From positions 3,699,594 through 3,763,593 of the forward strand of contig JAQFVV010012416.1 of NCBI GenBank assembly GCA_028023455.1: a stretch of 64,000 nt of DNA, written 5' to 3'. This document shows positions 1 to 11,638 of the stretch, piece by piece; within the stretch, counting starts at the first letter, position 1; each line of letters opens with the position of its first letter. The DNA comes from Epiperipatus broadwayi (Eukaryota; Onychophora; Udeonychophora; Euonychophora; Peripatidae). Made by a program: the position numbers and the translations under genes. The notes beneath the pieces were generated by a model. The model did not search any database, was not told where the DNA came from, and saw only the letters and a list, made by a program, of their open reading frames with translations.

Positions 1-236
1 AAAAACAGTCAATACTTATACTAGATGATGGAAATAGTCCAATATATAAATACAATTAAACACCATCATCACAAACCTTTAGGAAAACCCTAAATAGAAT
101 ATTACTTCATTTTTCTAAAAATAATTGCAGTTTTGAACTGTTTAACGATCTTTACAGCTATAAAATATACAATATTACAAAAAAAAAATCAAGTCATGTC
201 ACATGACCTAATTTAACAAGCTTGTATTACAAATGT

Positions 237-372
237 TATATATAGAGCTTGCAAATACGCTCTTAACAAGCTTCGAAGAATATCCCCAACCCCAGACCAA
301 TAGCAGAAACTGATCTGGGATTGGGGATATTCTGCAAAGCTATATTAAGAGCTTATTTGCGAGCTATATATA
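237..372. repeat. Foldback (inverted) repeat
   Basis: Two arms of about 50 bases pair with each other. The left arm (239-290) contains a stretch ending in atatcccca and the right arm (321-368) begins ttggggatattc, with the outer ends tatatagagctt and gagctatata. The loop is about 30 bases. The pairing is imperfect, which suggests an old foldback or MITE-like insertion. No coding potential was seen and no target-site duplication could be fixed. Confidence 0.7.
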
Positions 373-385
373 TATAATTTCAGCC

Positions 386-454
386 ACTCTGTGAATAAAT
401 ATAAAATCTGAACTGTTTGAGTAAAGTTCAGACATTATATTTATTCACAGAAGG
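386..454. repeat. Short hairpin next to the 237-372 foldback
   Basis: Near-perfect short inverted repeat: the left arm runs from ctgtgaataaatata and the right arm ends tatatttattcacag, around a small inner stem (ctgaact/agttcag). It may be the end of the same foldback element as its neighbour or a separate small hairpin. Confidence 0.6.
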
Positions 455-789
455 TATTGTTGAAATAACATAACATTTGGAAGGATGATTTGAATATTTC
501 CTATTTAATTTTCAATGTTGTGATATGCACTAGAATATTTTCGTATACAGTATATATAAGTATTCTATCATTACTGATTAAATAGACAAAATAATTTTTT
601 TATACATATTAAAGATACACAAATATTTTTTAATAATACAAATCTGATTTTTCATGTTAATTATATGTTTATACCATGTAATCTATAACTAAGCATTCAA
701 TTTCAATTGTATTTAAAAATACATTTAAATTAAGAAATCTTAAATGTTTAATAGGTAAATTGTATCTTTATAATTTATATGATAATGTT

Positions 790-1325
790 GAAAAATTTCC
801 ATCATCTAACAGTAAATGTTGAATATATAGAAAATTTTAAACTTTTCAAATACAAACAACTTATTAGTAATAACACACAAATAGACAACACAGGTTAGTA
901 ATAATACAACATTTCAAGTAGTACTGTTATCTACTCCTCTTCAAATGTTGCAGGCCTGACCAGTGACAGAATTAGAATGAGTCAAACTCATTCTTTAGAT
1001 TCTTGAATATTGTATATAAGGCAAACACTCTAACCAAATGAGCTATTCTATCAAGCTCAGTTGGATAGAGCATTTGCCTTAAATTTGATGTTCAAGCATC
1101 TAAAGATGCGAGTTCAACTCTTATGCTAATACTGTCACTGGTTAGGCCAGGAACACGTGAAAAGAGTGGAAAATAATAGAACTTAAAATGTTATGTCCTA
1201 ACTAAACTGTGTTATCTATTTGTGTGTTATTACTAACAAGTTGTTTGTAGTTGAAAAGCTTAAATAAACTTTAAAACTCTCTATACATTCCAACATTTAC
1301 TGATAGATGAGGGAAATGATCCAAA
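790..1325. repeat. Large palindromic repeat built from two head-to-head tRNA-like units
   Basis: Left half (about 790-1035) and right half (about 1050-1325) are diverged reverse complements of each other along most of their length. The pairs include ttgaaaagc against the matching left-arm segment, tgtgttattactaac against ttagtaataacacac, and ctgtcactggt against accagtgacag. Each half contains a tRNA-like segment next to the centre. The arrangement is best explained as two SINE-like copies inserted head to head, or as one foldback element derived from a tRNA SINE. No ORF is present. Confidence 0.75.
1050..1145 (+). repeat. tRNA-like half of the palindrome
   Basis: Reads agctcagttggatagagc (A-box/D-arm-like), an anticodon-arm-like region, then gcgagttcaactc (B-box/T-arm-like). 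This order and spacing match an RNA polymerase III internal promoter. Acceptor-stem pairing is not convincing, and the mirror copy in the other arm has decayed boxes. I therefore call it a tRNA-derived repeat and not a tRNA gene. Confidence 0.55.
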
Positions 1326-1613
1326 ATATTATCACATAAATTGTATCTTTAATATTATTTTTTTAATGCAACTAAAGTTTTCTGGAATAGCATTATAAAT
1401 TGTTAATATTTCATTGTTATTATTTATGTACATAAATGAAAAATACCAATTTCACAAAGTTTTATTTTTATTCTATTAAACTCTTAGTACACTATTTTGT
1501 AGAAAACATTATCATATACTAATGAAATTATATCAATTTTTTATCTTTAAATATATTATAAAATAATATTTTTAAAAAAATTTTTTTAAATAATACTTTT
1601 ATTTAAATAACTG

Positions 1614-1725
1614 TCAAGTTTTGGTAGCCGAGAGGTCAGTGCATCTGCCTTGCAAGCAATCAGTTGCTTGCAGACAGTTGTTGTGGGTTTACATCCCAAC
1701 AGATGCTTTGACATATGGAAAAAAA
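1614..1725 (+). mobile_element. tRNA-derived SINE, family S1 (copy 1)
   Basis: Begins tcaagttttggtagccgaga, an A-box-like tRNA segment. It continues with gtcagtgcatctgcc and gcttgcagacagttg, a weak B box (gtgggtttacatccc) and the family 3' end gacatatgg followed by an A run. The same roughly 85-112-bp unit occurs eight times in this window on both strands. The tRNA-like head, A tail and short direct repeats seen on other copies define a short SINE mobilised by a LINE. Confidence 0.85.
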
Positions 1726-1726
1726 G

Positions 1727-2165
1727 TAATCTGCTTCTCACTTAATTTGTCATTCTTGAAAAATATCAGATCTTAATATTTTAGACTATCAGAAATCTTA
1801 AAATTCTAGACTATCAGAGATCTTAAGATTCTAGACTATCAGAGATCTTAAGATTCTGGACTATCAGAGATCTTCAGAGATCTTAAGATTCTAGACTATC
1901 AGAGATCTTAGATTCTAGACTATAAGAGATCTTAAGATTCTAGACTATCAGAGATCTTAAGACTCTAGACTTGTAAAACAATTGAAAAATGCAGAAATAT
2001 TGTTGTTTCATAAAAGTTTGATTTTGATGATTTACTTGAGCCTCAAATGTTTTATAAAATGACAATATTCCTGCAATTTCCAATTGTTTTATAACAAATC
2101 TAGATTCTTAAGATCTCTGATATTTTTCAAGAATAGCAAATTAACTGAGAAGTGGATTACATTGT
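1727..2165. repeat. Foldback element carrying a minisatellite
   Basis: Outer arms pair at 1727-1775 and about 2100-2165 (gtaatctgcttctcac against gagaagtggattac, and cttgaaaaatatcag against its complement). Inner arms pair at about 1970-2020 and 2050-2095 (acaattgaaaaat against its complement). The left side is expanded by tandem repeats. The element directly follows the A tail of the S1 SINE at 1614-1725. Confidence 0.75.
1765..1972 (+). repeat. Minisatellite, about 24-25-bp unit, eight or so copies
   Basis: Unit is approximately agactatcagagatcttaag followed by attct, repeated about eight times with small changes and one internal partial duplication (agagatcttcagagatctt). Each unit carries the self-complementary agatct. 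The array sits wholly inside one arm of a foldback element. Confidence 0.9.
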
Positions 2166-2809
2166 TATTTTTCTACCTTTTAGTTAGCTATTTACATAAA
2201 AAAAATTTCATTATTCAAAAAAAAATTTTTATATTATTTTTTTACTTTTTAGTTATATTTACATATTATTTTTAAAAAAATGCTTAAAACTACAAAAAAA
2301 TCTGCCAAAAAGAACACTTTAATAATAAACATAAAAATAAAAAAGATGTCCTCTAACAAATGAATTCTAAATTTAAATATCATGTTAACAATCTATTATA
2401 TAAATATATTTATGTTTTGGCTTTTTAATTGATTTAATTAATTACAAGTCAAATCAACATGAACAAAATTTTGTTTTACAAATATATTGTTTCTATCATA
2501 TATATATATATTTAATTTTAATTAATTTAATGAAGTATGAGTTAAATCAATATTATATTAAAATTCTGAATATAATATTTTCATTGGCTCAATTGATATG
2601 GAATTCTCTTGAGAAGTGTAAGAATATGAGCTCAAGTTCTAAATAGGAATGGATTTTTTTCCATTGCTAAAAATTAAAAAATTTGGACATATAAAAAACA
2701 TACAGACAAAAACATGCACAAACAGGGCAAGTTAATATAAAATAATTTAATAAATTAATGCTACAAAAAAACAATAGTCCTGCAGTAATATGTTAATTAT
2801 TTTTATTTA
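2166..2809. other. AT-rich intergenic stretch, possible tRNA-like trace
   Basis: Mostly A/T runs and a TA microsatellite near 2498-2512. At 2585-2660 ttggctcaattgatatgg followed by gagctcaagttc resembles worn A and B boxes of a tRNA-derived repeat, but this is weak. Nothing coding is seen. Confidence 0.4.
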
Positions 2810-2821
2810 TATATATTTATA

Positions 2822-5800
2822 TCATCATCATCATCAACCATTATCAATCCACTGCAGGATGAAGGTCTCTCCAAGTTCAATCCATCTTCTCCAATCTGTA
2901 CCTTTTTTTTTTCACATCACCCCTGCACACTTTCTTATTTCATCCATCCATCTAGCATGTGGTCTCTTTCTGGGTCTTTTACAATCTTTTGGAATCCAGT
3001 TTAATATTTAAATTATCCATCTATTATCATCTCTTCTAGCAATATGTCCAGCCCAACTCCACTTCAATCTTTTAATTTTTTCAATGAGGTCAGTAACACC
3101 TGTTTGTTCTCTTAATCATACATTGGGTTTTTGATCTTTTCTTGTTACTCACAACATGCATCTTTCCATACTTCTTTGAGTGGTCTGAAGACTCTGTATT
3201 GCTCTTCTATTAAGTGTACAAGTCTCAGATCCATAAGTAAGAACTGGTAAAACACATTTGTTAAAAACCTTCCTTTTCAAACACATAGGCATATTTCCTT
3301 TTAATATCAAGTTATTTCTACCAAAAGCACTCCAACCAAGTTTAAATCTATGATTAATTTCATCCGTTATGTTTCCATCTGTATTAATAATCTGACCAAG
3401 GTATTTGTAACTGTTAACTTCTTTTAATTCATCATAATCAATCTTTATTTTCATATTTTGAAAAAATAGATTAAACATTACTTTAGTCTTTTTAAGATTT
3501 ATCTTTAGTCCTACTTTCCTACTTTCATCTGATAACTCCTGCAACATTTCTTGTAGCTCTAAAGCATTATTTGCAAAAACAACCACATCATCTACAAAAT
3601 CTAAATGACTTAAATAATCTCCATTTACTTTCACTCTTTTAGTTTCCCATTTTAATCCACAAAATACTTCTTGCAGCACTGCTATAAAGGGTTTTGGAGA
3701 TATGTAGTCATCCTGTCTTACACCCTTCTCAATGTTGACTTTCCCAGTATCATTATGTAATCTAATTGTTGCTATTGCATTTTTATAAATATTCTTTAAA
3801 ATACGACAATATCCTGGATCTATACCTTGATGATCTAATGATGTAATCACTGAAAAAAATGTTTATAGAATCAAATGCCTTTTCATAATCTACAAATCCA
3901 AAACATAATAGCACCTCATATTCATTTGTCCTTTCTATAAATTCTCTCAATACTGGATATGATTTACTGTACTAAAACCACTTTTAAAATCAGCTTGTTC
4001 TCTTGGTTGGTGGAAATCCAATGTTCTCTGTAGATGAGTTGTAATTATCTTGGTAAAAATTTTGTATAAAACTGATAGATTTGGAATTTCTAATATCTTC
4101 TTTATCACCTTTCTTAAATATTAATATTAATACTGCATTCTTCCAATCATCTGGTACATCTTTATTATTTAAATATTTGGTATATAACATTGCTAAAAAA
4201 ATTTATATTTCTTCACCTGCTTCTTTTAATATATCAACTGTAATTCCATCATTACCTGGAGTCTTTCTTTTCTTCATATATTTAATTGCATATCTCACTT
4301 CTTCATTTAACATTCTGGGCAATTCAGAAGATGTAATAGATATAGGAGGTACTCGTTCTTTATTACTATATAATTCTTGATAAAAGTATTCTACCCATTT
4401 CATGATGACATATCTTTTTTTAGTAATAATTCCATCTTTTTTTCTTATTGCAGATAAAAATTTCCTACCAATACCAAATGTTATTTTACATTTTATAAGA
4501 CTTTTATTTTTTTCTACAGCTTTTCTTGCTAGTTCACAGTTATACTTTCTTATATCATTTTCAATTCTTTCCTGCACTATTTTACAAAATTTGAGATATT
4601 CGATTCTTTTTAATGCATCATTTTTGTATATCTTCATATTCCTTCTTTTCTTTATAAATTCTCTAGTCTCAGTAGAAATTTTATTGGTCAATTGCTTCTT
4701 TTGTCTACCAGCTATCTTTATTGCAGTTTTTAAAAGTGTATCAGTTACTTTCATATTAATTTTATTCAAATCTGAATCATGTTCAAAATCTACTAATACT
4801 TGAAACCGATTTGTAAGTTCTAATTTAAATTCATTAGAATGTTTTTGAAGATTATGAATATCAACTCTAAATATTGTTTTTTTAAATAGTTTTTATCTCT
4901 CCAGTTTTGCATTAACACATATCTTACATCTTACTAATCGATGATCACTTTCTGTGTTAAATTTATTAAGAACATTACAATCTTGAAATATGCATTTTCT
5001 GTTAGTCAAAATATAATACAATTCTGCTGTACCTTCATTTGGATCCACCATGTCCATTTCCTTTTAACATTTTTCTCAAAAAAAGAATTTATAATATAAA
5101 GTTTTTCTTTTTCTGCAAATTCCACAAGTCTATGTCCTCTCTCATTTCGATTACCATAACCAAAATTACCTACAGCACTTTCATCTTTCATTTGTTTATC
5201 AATTCTAGCATTAAAGTCTCCCATAACAATTTTAAAATGTTGTTTACTCTGATCAAAAGCCTTTTGTACATCCATATAAAAATCTTCTACTACTTCATTA
5301 CTATGAGAACTTGTTGGGGCATAAATCTGAATTATCTGCATTTGCTATATGCTATTAAGTTGTATAAATAATCTTGCCACTCTGTCTGATACACCATCAA
5401 TCTCCACAATGCTGTTCTTCCACTTTTTATTTATAATGAATCCTACTCCCCTTGTATTTCCAATATTTGTGCCTTTATAATAGAATACATGTTCACTTTT
5501 TAAATCAATTGTCTCTTCACCTTTTCTTTTAACTTCACAAAGTCCAATAATGTCCCATATAATATAAGACAGTTCTTCTAATTCTTGCAATCTTCCTTCA
5601 CTTGAAAGTGATCTGCAGTTGTAAGTACCTAAATAAAAAGTTGTCATCAAATGGCAGCCTGGGTCCACAATCAGGGAATTCTTAGCACCCTCGCCTTCAG
5701 CCACCAAGCGCTGCCTTGGTTGGTGACTTTACTGCCTCCTGGGCATAAGGGCCATGATTTATTTTTGTCTGTCATAATTGTATATATGTATTACACAAAC

Positions 5801-5969
5801 ATTCATTCTGCCTTATCAGGCAACTGAGAAGAAAGACTATGGTGTTTCTCGATCTTAAACTCAGAGGTAAAAAGCCAATAAACTCACAACGCTGGTTAAT
5901 GCATGTTGGTGAGCAGCCCATCCATGTTCGTATACTATATAAATAATCACATAGTAATATTTATATGTG
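2822..5969 (-). mobile_element. RTE-clade non-LTR retrotransposon, copy A (decayed, nearly full length)
   Basis: Minus-strand LINE about 85-90% alike by eye to the intact copy at 57187-60481. Its 3' end is the (ATC)n tract at 2822-2836, the reverse complement of the family's short GAT tail. The 12-base sequence tatatatttata stands at 2810-2821 and again at 5970-5981, directly flanking the element, so it is a good target-site duplication and fixes both ends. The 5' side stops before the roughly 120-base leader seen in the copy at 57 kb. Many frameshifts and stops show that it is dead. Confidence 0.9.
2834..5776 (-). pseudogene. RTE endonuclease/reverse transcriptase, broken copy A
   Basis: Remnant of a single ORF encoding an apurinic-type endonuclease followed by a reverse transcriptase. 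Readable pieces lie at 5345-5707 (endonuclease start, GTYNCRSLS), 5006-5341 (VMGDFNARI), 4203-4769 (linker up to the PGNDGI region), 3990-4190 (DDWKNAV...[11 protein letters not shown]) and 3149-3850 (palm to thumb). Catalytic positions have decayed: the FADD box is FVDD and the conserved RQGD is RQDD. Frameshifts separate the pieces, and an internal stop near 3850 cuts motif A. RQDD is shared with the copy at 23.9 kb, suggesting that those two belong to one subfamily. Confidence 0.9.
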
Positions 5970-6037
5970 TATATATTTATAGACATGTTGATATATACAC
6001 TGTTATTGTTTTTTTTAATATATTTATTTCTCTATAA

Positions 6038-6470
6038 TAGGGGTCAGCAGTTTATAAGCATATGTGACTCTTTGATCCCAATCATGTGGTTCTTTTCTAT
6101 CATGATAAACATAAACACATTTTTAATTTCATTTTGTAATTTGTAAATAATTATTTTGATAACTCTAAAAAAAAAAAATTGCAAAATGTTGTTTCTTGAA
6201 TTCGGCCTTATTATAGTATAATAATCATTGTATATTATGAATATTTAAATATTAGAAAATTGTGAATAAATCAAACTATCAAAGTATTTTTTCTTTTTAA
6301 TTATTTATTTTTAAAATAAATATTCAGATATATCCACATCTATTCAGAAATTTGTATTTTTCATGAACATATTTGTCACCTCTTTCTTTGTGGGTATTTT
6401 ATGGAAGAATGTGGGGAGGAGGCAATTTAAACAAAATGGCCCTTCCTGTTAAAAAGTTTGCCGACTCCTG
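6038..6470. mobile_element. Non-autonomous hAT-like DNA transposon
   Basis: Bounded by an exact 8-bp duplication, ctctataa, at 6030-6037 and 6471-6478. Left end taggggtcagcagttt and right end aagtttgccgactcctg are imperfect inverted repeats of the CAGGGGTCGGCA type typical of hAT elements. The element is 433 bp long with no ORF, so it would need a transposase from elsewhere. Confidence 0.85.
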
Positions 6471-6478
6471 CTCTATAA

Positions 6479-7530
6479 TGTTGCAAATTTTTTAATTCAT
6501 TGGGTAAATCATTATTATTTTTTCCTTTTTATTAAAGTGACTATTTTTTTTCACTAACATTAGTCTTTTGAAGTATTAGAATATTTGTATTTCTTCTGAT
6601 TGTTTTCAAGTCACCCTTCTTAAATCAATGACCTTTTGTTTCCATAATGAATTGGACTAAATTTCTTTTAACTGTATTTCAAAATATTTAAGCTCTCATC
6701 ATTTGAAAATCTTTACATTTTGTTACTCTAATATGACATCTTAATAAATAATGAATATGGGAGCTTCTTTAACTTCGCAAAATTACATAATTCTGATAGA
6801 AAATTAATTAACTATCACATCTATAACATTTACAGGTAAAAATAAGGAATAAAAGTTTTATGTAGACCACTTTAGGGTAAAAATCTTTTTCAACAGCTTC
6901 TTAAGAAGAAAAACGTGAAACTCATTTAAACATCTTACATGCCACATAGTGAAAATTTGATTAGTTCTTCATTCTTGTTGCACCCTCTAACTAAGATTAG
7001 CAGTCATATATTTATTCATCAATATTAAATGGCTAGCTGGATTGGCTATGGACCAGCTATCCCAAAAAATAATACTAACTAAAGCATCAAAAGTGTCAAA
7101 CATTCTTGATCTGGGTTCAAACCTAGTAGTAGGGCATGACAATTAATGTGTAATTTTTGCATCACAAGTGACTTCATAATATTTGCAAATTCCATTACAT
7201 TTTAAGCAAGATTAGATTTTATATTAAAGATATGTAAAAACTTTAAGTTAATAAAATGTCCAAAGTTTTGAAAATTGATATCTTAATTAAATATTTTCAA
7301 TTGATAAAACGGTTTATAGGATCAAGTAGGATTATAACATATTTGCTCCTATTTTGTGACTTATTGTTTAATTTGTTCAAATGCAAGAAAAACATTAATT
7401 TAGAAACTATTGTGTCATAAATAATTATTTGTTCTGACTAATTGTACTCTCATTTTATGAAAAGCACCCCCCACATATATTAGATGAAATGAACAAATAC
7501 TTTTTATATAATTTTAACCAATCAACATTC
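6479..7530. other. Intergenic stretch
   Basis: No supportable gene. At about 7030-7150 a segment with agctggattggctatgg and ctgggttcaaacctag resembles worn A and B boxes of a tRNA-derived repeat. The spacing is long and support is weak. Confidence 0.35.
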
Positions 7531-7539
7531 TCTATAATT

Positions 7540-7696
7540 AAACCACTAAACATCATATGATCACAAATTCCTATGCTCACATAAACTGTTAAAATAATAA
7601 GATACTCTCCACACAGAAGTGTGCCATCTGGTGCAAGCGCCCATTGATTACTATGGCTTGCACTGGGTAGTGCTACCATATGAGAATTTGCTATTG
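7540..7696. mobile_element. Hairpin element, family M (copy 1)
   Basis: Starts aaccactaaacatcatatga and folds back around ggtgcaagc/gcttgcactgggtag. It is flanked by tctataatt at 7531-7539 and 7697-7705. The core gtagtgccac...gtgcaagcc is shared with copies at 9.5, 14.5, 23.7, 37.8, 42.7 and 43.4 kb. No protein is encoded. Confidence 0.75.
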
Positions 7697-7705
7697 TCTA
7701 TAATT

Positions 7706-8815
7706 CTAAAAGCAATTAATTGTCTATAATTGACTTTTGAAATGCAAAGCCCTATTACTATTTATATAACAAATCAAAACTAATTTTATTTGATTTGACT
7801 TTTCAATGTCTATAATTCAGACTAGTTTTAAGTTTATGGCCATTTCCAATGACAAATGGGAACTAATAAACTTAATATCCACCAACTATTTTTAACCCTT
7901 TTTTATAAAGCTAACAATTTGGAATTCAAAGTACCTTAAGATTTTAAACAAAGAACAACTTTTTTATAAAGTTATATGCATTTGATATTAGGCCAGTGAT
8001 TATCTATTTGAATGTCATAATTATAGGCTTAATTGATTTTTTGATTAGAAAGATATGTATCAACAAAACGTTATGATTTTTGTAATACCAGAGAACAGAA
8101 AAATCATGTGATCTCTTGTTGCTGCACAATCATTAATATGCTTAGAACTTCTAACTTTAAAAAAATCAATTCACTGATGAGAGTTAGTCGTAACTGACGA
8201 GTTTAAATATATTACAAAGACAGATATAAAAAAAGCATTATCCTAAATACATCATCATCTCAAAATTTTTTAAATGTCATAAAACTTGTAGTGTTTGAAC
8301 ATCAAAGCAAAAAAATAAAGTAACCGACTGATTTCCAAATAAAATGATGAGAGATGTTGTCATTACTGTTTCTTATGAAATAAATATTATAGACATTAAA
8401 AACACAAAAAAAATACAAAAACTTAAAAAATACATAATGTAATGACTAAATAAAGCAGTTAAGAATTAAAAGAAATCAAATAACTTATTTATTTATAAGA
8501 TCATAAGTTTCTTCACAGAAGTGATATAGATTAGCTGTTACCTTGGATTTTTAGCTTTAGAATCCATCATTATTATAGTAACGAAACCAGACAGGATGTC
8601 CATTCACACATACCAAAAAGTTATTAGATATTTACAGAGCTGTTTTTTTTTTTTTAATTTTGCAGTACCTGCTCAAAGAAGAAGCAAAACTCCTAGATAG
8701 TGAATTTGTTAATTATTTCTTAAAAAAATAGATGAAAGAAAGAAATTAGGTAAAATATAGATTTATCAAAATCCTAATTATATATATACACACAAAGAAA
8801 ATAGATAAAAAATAG
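7706..8815. other. Intergenic stretch with no recognised feature
   Basis: AT-rich, with no long ORF and no clear repeat. A T run at 8642-8656 is low complexity. Confidence 0.5.
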
Positions 8816-8919
8816 TCAAGCGTTGGTGGTGGAGAGGTCAGAACAGCTGCCTTACAAGTAGTTGTCCCGGGTTAGCGGGTTCGCTTCCTGGCCTATGCTA
8901 TGATACATGAGAAAAAAAA
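8816..8919 (+). mobile_element. tRNA-derived SINE, family S1 (copy 2)
   Basis: tcaagcgttggtggtggaga head, then gcgggttcgcttcctgg, which is a well preserved B box, and a tail gatacatgagaaaaaaaa. Similar flanks (aatagataaaaa and aatagacaaaaa) look like a target-site duplication. This copy has one of the best preserved B boxes in the window. Confidence 0.85.
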
Positions 8920-9149
8920 TAGACAAAAATAATGTCTAAAAGTGTATGAGTAAATAACGCGCAAATAATTATTCAGACAAAAGTCGTATAACAGAAAGAT
9001 TGTTTTTTTTGTGTGTGCCATGACATTAAATATTATTTAGCTTTTAGTAGAGATGTATCTAATAAATAAAAAATTCAGGGTATTATCAAAACTGCAGCAA
9101 AATTTTCATGATGTAATGCCACCTAGAGCAAGTCTTAGTAATTAATACA

Positions 9150-9635
9150 TGCAATAAAGTTTGTGCATAAAATCCCTATTTAGTTCTTACTCATTCAAAA
9201 TCCTCAATTAGTTTCTAGCTTTGGCTTTCATCAGTAAGAAAGCTTGAATCTGAGAGCATTGCATCTAGATCTTAGAATTCAATGTAAACCTCCAGCAACT
9301 ACCTTTTACCTATTTAGTTGACTATAAAACTATGATGCCCAAGAGGAAAATCCAATAATTGAGCTCATTCACTTGCCAATTCAGTTTCTGTACATTTTAG
9401 TGTAAAATCTAGGTGCAGTGTTCTCAGATCTGAGGCTTCTTATTGATAAAAGTCACATACTAGAAACTAATCTGGGAATATTGAATGAATGGGTGCTAGC
9501 TAGGGAGTTTATATATACCTTTTTGCATCCATTGATTACTAAGGCTTGCACTGGGTGACACTATAGTATGGAAAGTTTGCTATTGTTTTAACAGATGTGT
9601 AAGCATAGGAAATGGGGATTGTGTGGTTTAATTAT
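9150..9635. mobile_element. Long foldback, family M (copy 2)
   Basis: Arms at about 9160-9260 and 9400-9520 are inverted copies of the M-family 3' part (tgcataaaatccctattt, then gtttctagc...tcatcag). The right side continues into the family core (gcttgcactgggtgacac) and ends gtgtaagcataggaaat. The minus strand at 9211-9234 carries a CTGATGA...GAAAC pair, with a matching degraded pair on the plus strand near 9445-9470. Confidence 0.7.
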
Positions 9636-9663
9636 CAAAACTATTTATGCAAAATAAAATATT

Positions 9664-9775
9664 TTTTGCTTAGGGATTCTAAGAAGTTTGAGCACCAGCA
9701 GTGACAGAACTGGATTGGGGTTCATGAACTTGAGATCCCATTTCTGCCACCTTATCACTGCACCAAATCATGCAA
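9664..9775 (-). mobile_element. tRNA-related SINE, family S2 (copy 1)
   Basis: Minus-strand reading shows atttggtgcagtgataag, a degraded middle, and the shared 3' body gctggtgctcaaacttctta. It matches copies at about 12.1, 14.8 and 31.0 kb, the best of which keep tRNA-like A and B boxes. Confidence 0.6.
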
Positions 9776-11540
9776 TATGATAATATTGGTATATCTATTT
9801 TACAGAACTAAAATATCTTTAATTTGATTTCAATTATTTATTTCATATTGTATAATATTATATTACTAAGTTATTATTTGTAAATAAATCGTACAACATA
9901 GAAGATATATTTACTTCTGTACTAAAATATGTAAGGTGATAATTCATTTGAAAACACAAAAAAATAGTTTAATTTAATCCTCAATATTTAGTTTATATTA
10001 TAAGTTATGAATTTTTCTACAGTACAGGCTTTTTCATATCTGCAATTCAATATATAACATATAGGGGGTTTGAACTCAGACTTTCACATGACCCTAAACT
10101 ATCCAAGCTATCTCATACTACTGACACACTTGATCACACACATGCCAAAAAGATAAACAATCACCAATATACATATTTCATGCTAAAACTAGATTATTAT
10201 TCATATATAAACAATGAAACATAGAAGAGAAAAAGAAATAAAAGATAAATAATTTAAATTTTAAAAAAGTCAAACATTACATTATTTTTTATTTTAAATT
10301 CAAAATATTTACAAATTTTAATTATATTTACGATCTTTATATTACACAGTGTATAATGAATACATAACCTCATCCCATACATTATCCAATACTGCACTTT
10401 ATTAGCCCAAAAACTGCATTTTCCCCAAAAATAAATATATCTTTGATAACATATGCCAATATATAATTCAACATGTTATCTTTGAAAATCATGCATTTTA
10501 AAAAAAATTGTAGATCAAGTTTTTTTCATGACATTTCCGGATTAAATTTTTAGGGAGTAAAAGTAGATATTAAACTCTTCCCTGTTATTTTTTTTAACCC
10601 ATTATTTTTTTTAAGATAAATTAGCAAGCCATATAGTTTTAAATATGTGAAATATTGTAGTTGTAGACATGGAAGAGTTTTTCTTACATTTGAAGCAACT
10701 GTTTGAGAGTGGTTGTGTACTTGTTGAGTCTAAGAAGTTTTGGTGATGTAAAGTATAGACACATTTTGGATATCACCATTTATGGATTCAAGATTTATTC
10801 TAAAATAATTATTGACAAAGTGCTTGGTCAGCATTATACCATGTAATACATTGAAAAGAAATTTTAACAATGATTGTATAATACATAGATTTTGCAATTT
10901 GGTTAAAGTCAGGGTTGTCCATATGTCATACATATAGATTGTCTAAATGACTAAATAAATATCAACAAATGATCTAACATTATTTTGATAAATTGGCATA
11001 ATTAAAGACACAATCTGCAAAAAAGAGATTTTCACTGTAAAAGAGTGTAAAGATTAATGATACAAAGTTCAGTGTAGCACTGAAAATTAGGCTAATATTG
11101 CAGCAAACATTTTGGTTCTTGAATAAAATACAAAAGATTCAGGACATGTTAAATGCAGCAGGCATTTCCATTGTGAGAGCAAATCCCAGATATATGCTTT
11201 GATTACAATAGAGTAGAGTGATTTTTAGTAAAATGTTTTTATTTTTGTCTAAATTGTTCATTATGAATCAGTTGATGTGGTGACATAATTGTGATGTTTA
11301 AATTGTAATTATCAAGACAGTACCACCATCATATATAACTAATTCATAAATTTGGAAAATTGAAGTAATTGATCCTCCAATATAAATTCAAATAATTTAC
11401 ACTAAGCAACATATAGGGTAAATAGATTTAGTTGAACTTAATTAACCAGAGGAGTTAAGAGAAATAAATCTAAAACTTATCAGGGTGCAATAGAAAAGAA
11501 ACAGCAAATTTTTTTTGAGTCTGTAACATAAGCACATAAT
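9776..11540. other. Intergenic stretch with one H-family fragment
   Basis: Apart from the H repeat at about 10058-10215, nothing recognised. The short minus-strand frame at 10730-10933 has no motif and no support. Confidence 0.4.
10058..10215 (+). repeat. H-family interspersed repeat (truncated copy)
   Basis: Contains tttgaactcagactttcaca, then ctgacacac and gataaacaatcaccaatat and the core atttcatgctaaa. The same order occurs at 20.6, 27.9 and 31.3 kb and inverted at 28.3 and 34.3 kb. Origin is unknown. Confidence 0.65.
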
Positions 11541-11552
11541 TACAAATAACTA

Positions 11553-11638
11553 GTTAAGCATTGGTAGCTGAGAGGTCAGTGCAGCTGCCTTGCAAGCAGT
11601 TTTGCTTCCCAGCCAATGCTATGACATATGGAAAAAAA
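11553..11638 (+). mobile_element. tRNA-derived SINE, family S1 (copy 3)
   Basis: Exact 12-bp target-site duplication tacaaataacta at 11541-11552 and 11639-11650. The body starts gttaagcattggtagctgag and ends gacatatgg plus an A tail. It is shorter than most copies because the segment between gcaagcag and tttgcttccc is missing. Confidence 0.92.

Noticed and set aside
1765-1972. CRISPR array
   Set aside because: The units are contiguous with no unique spacers and lie in animal DNA; this is a minisatellite.
4402-5371. Plus-strand frames over RTE copy A
   Set aside because: Antisense shadows of the decayed LINE.
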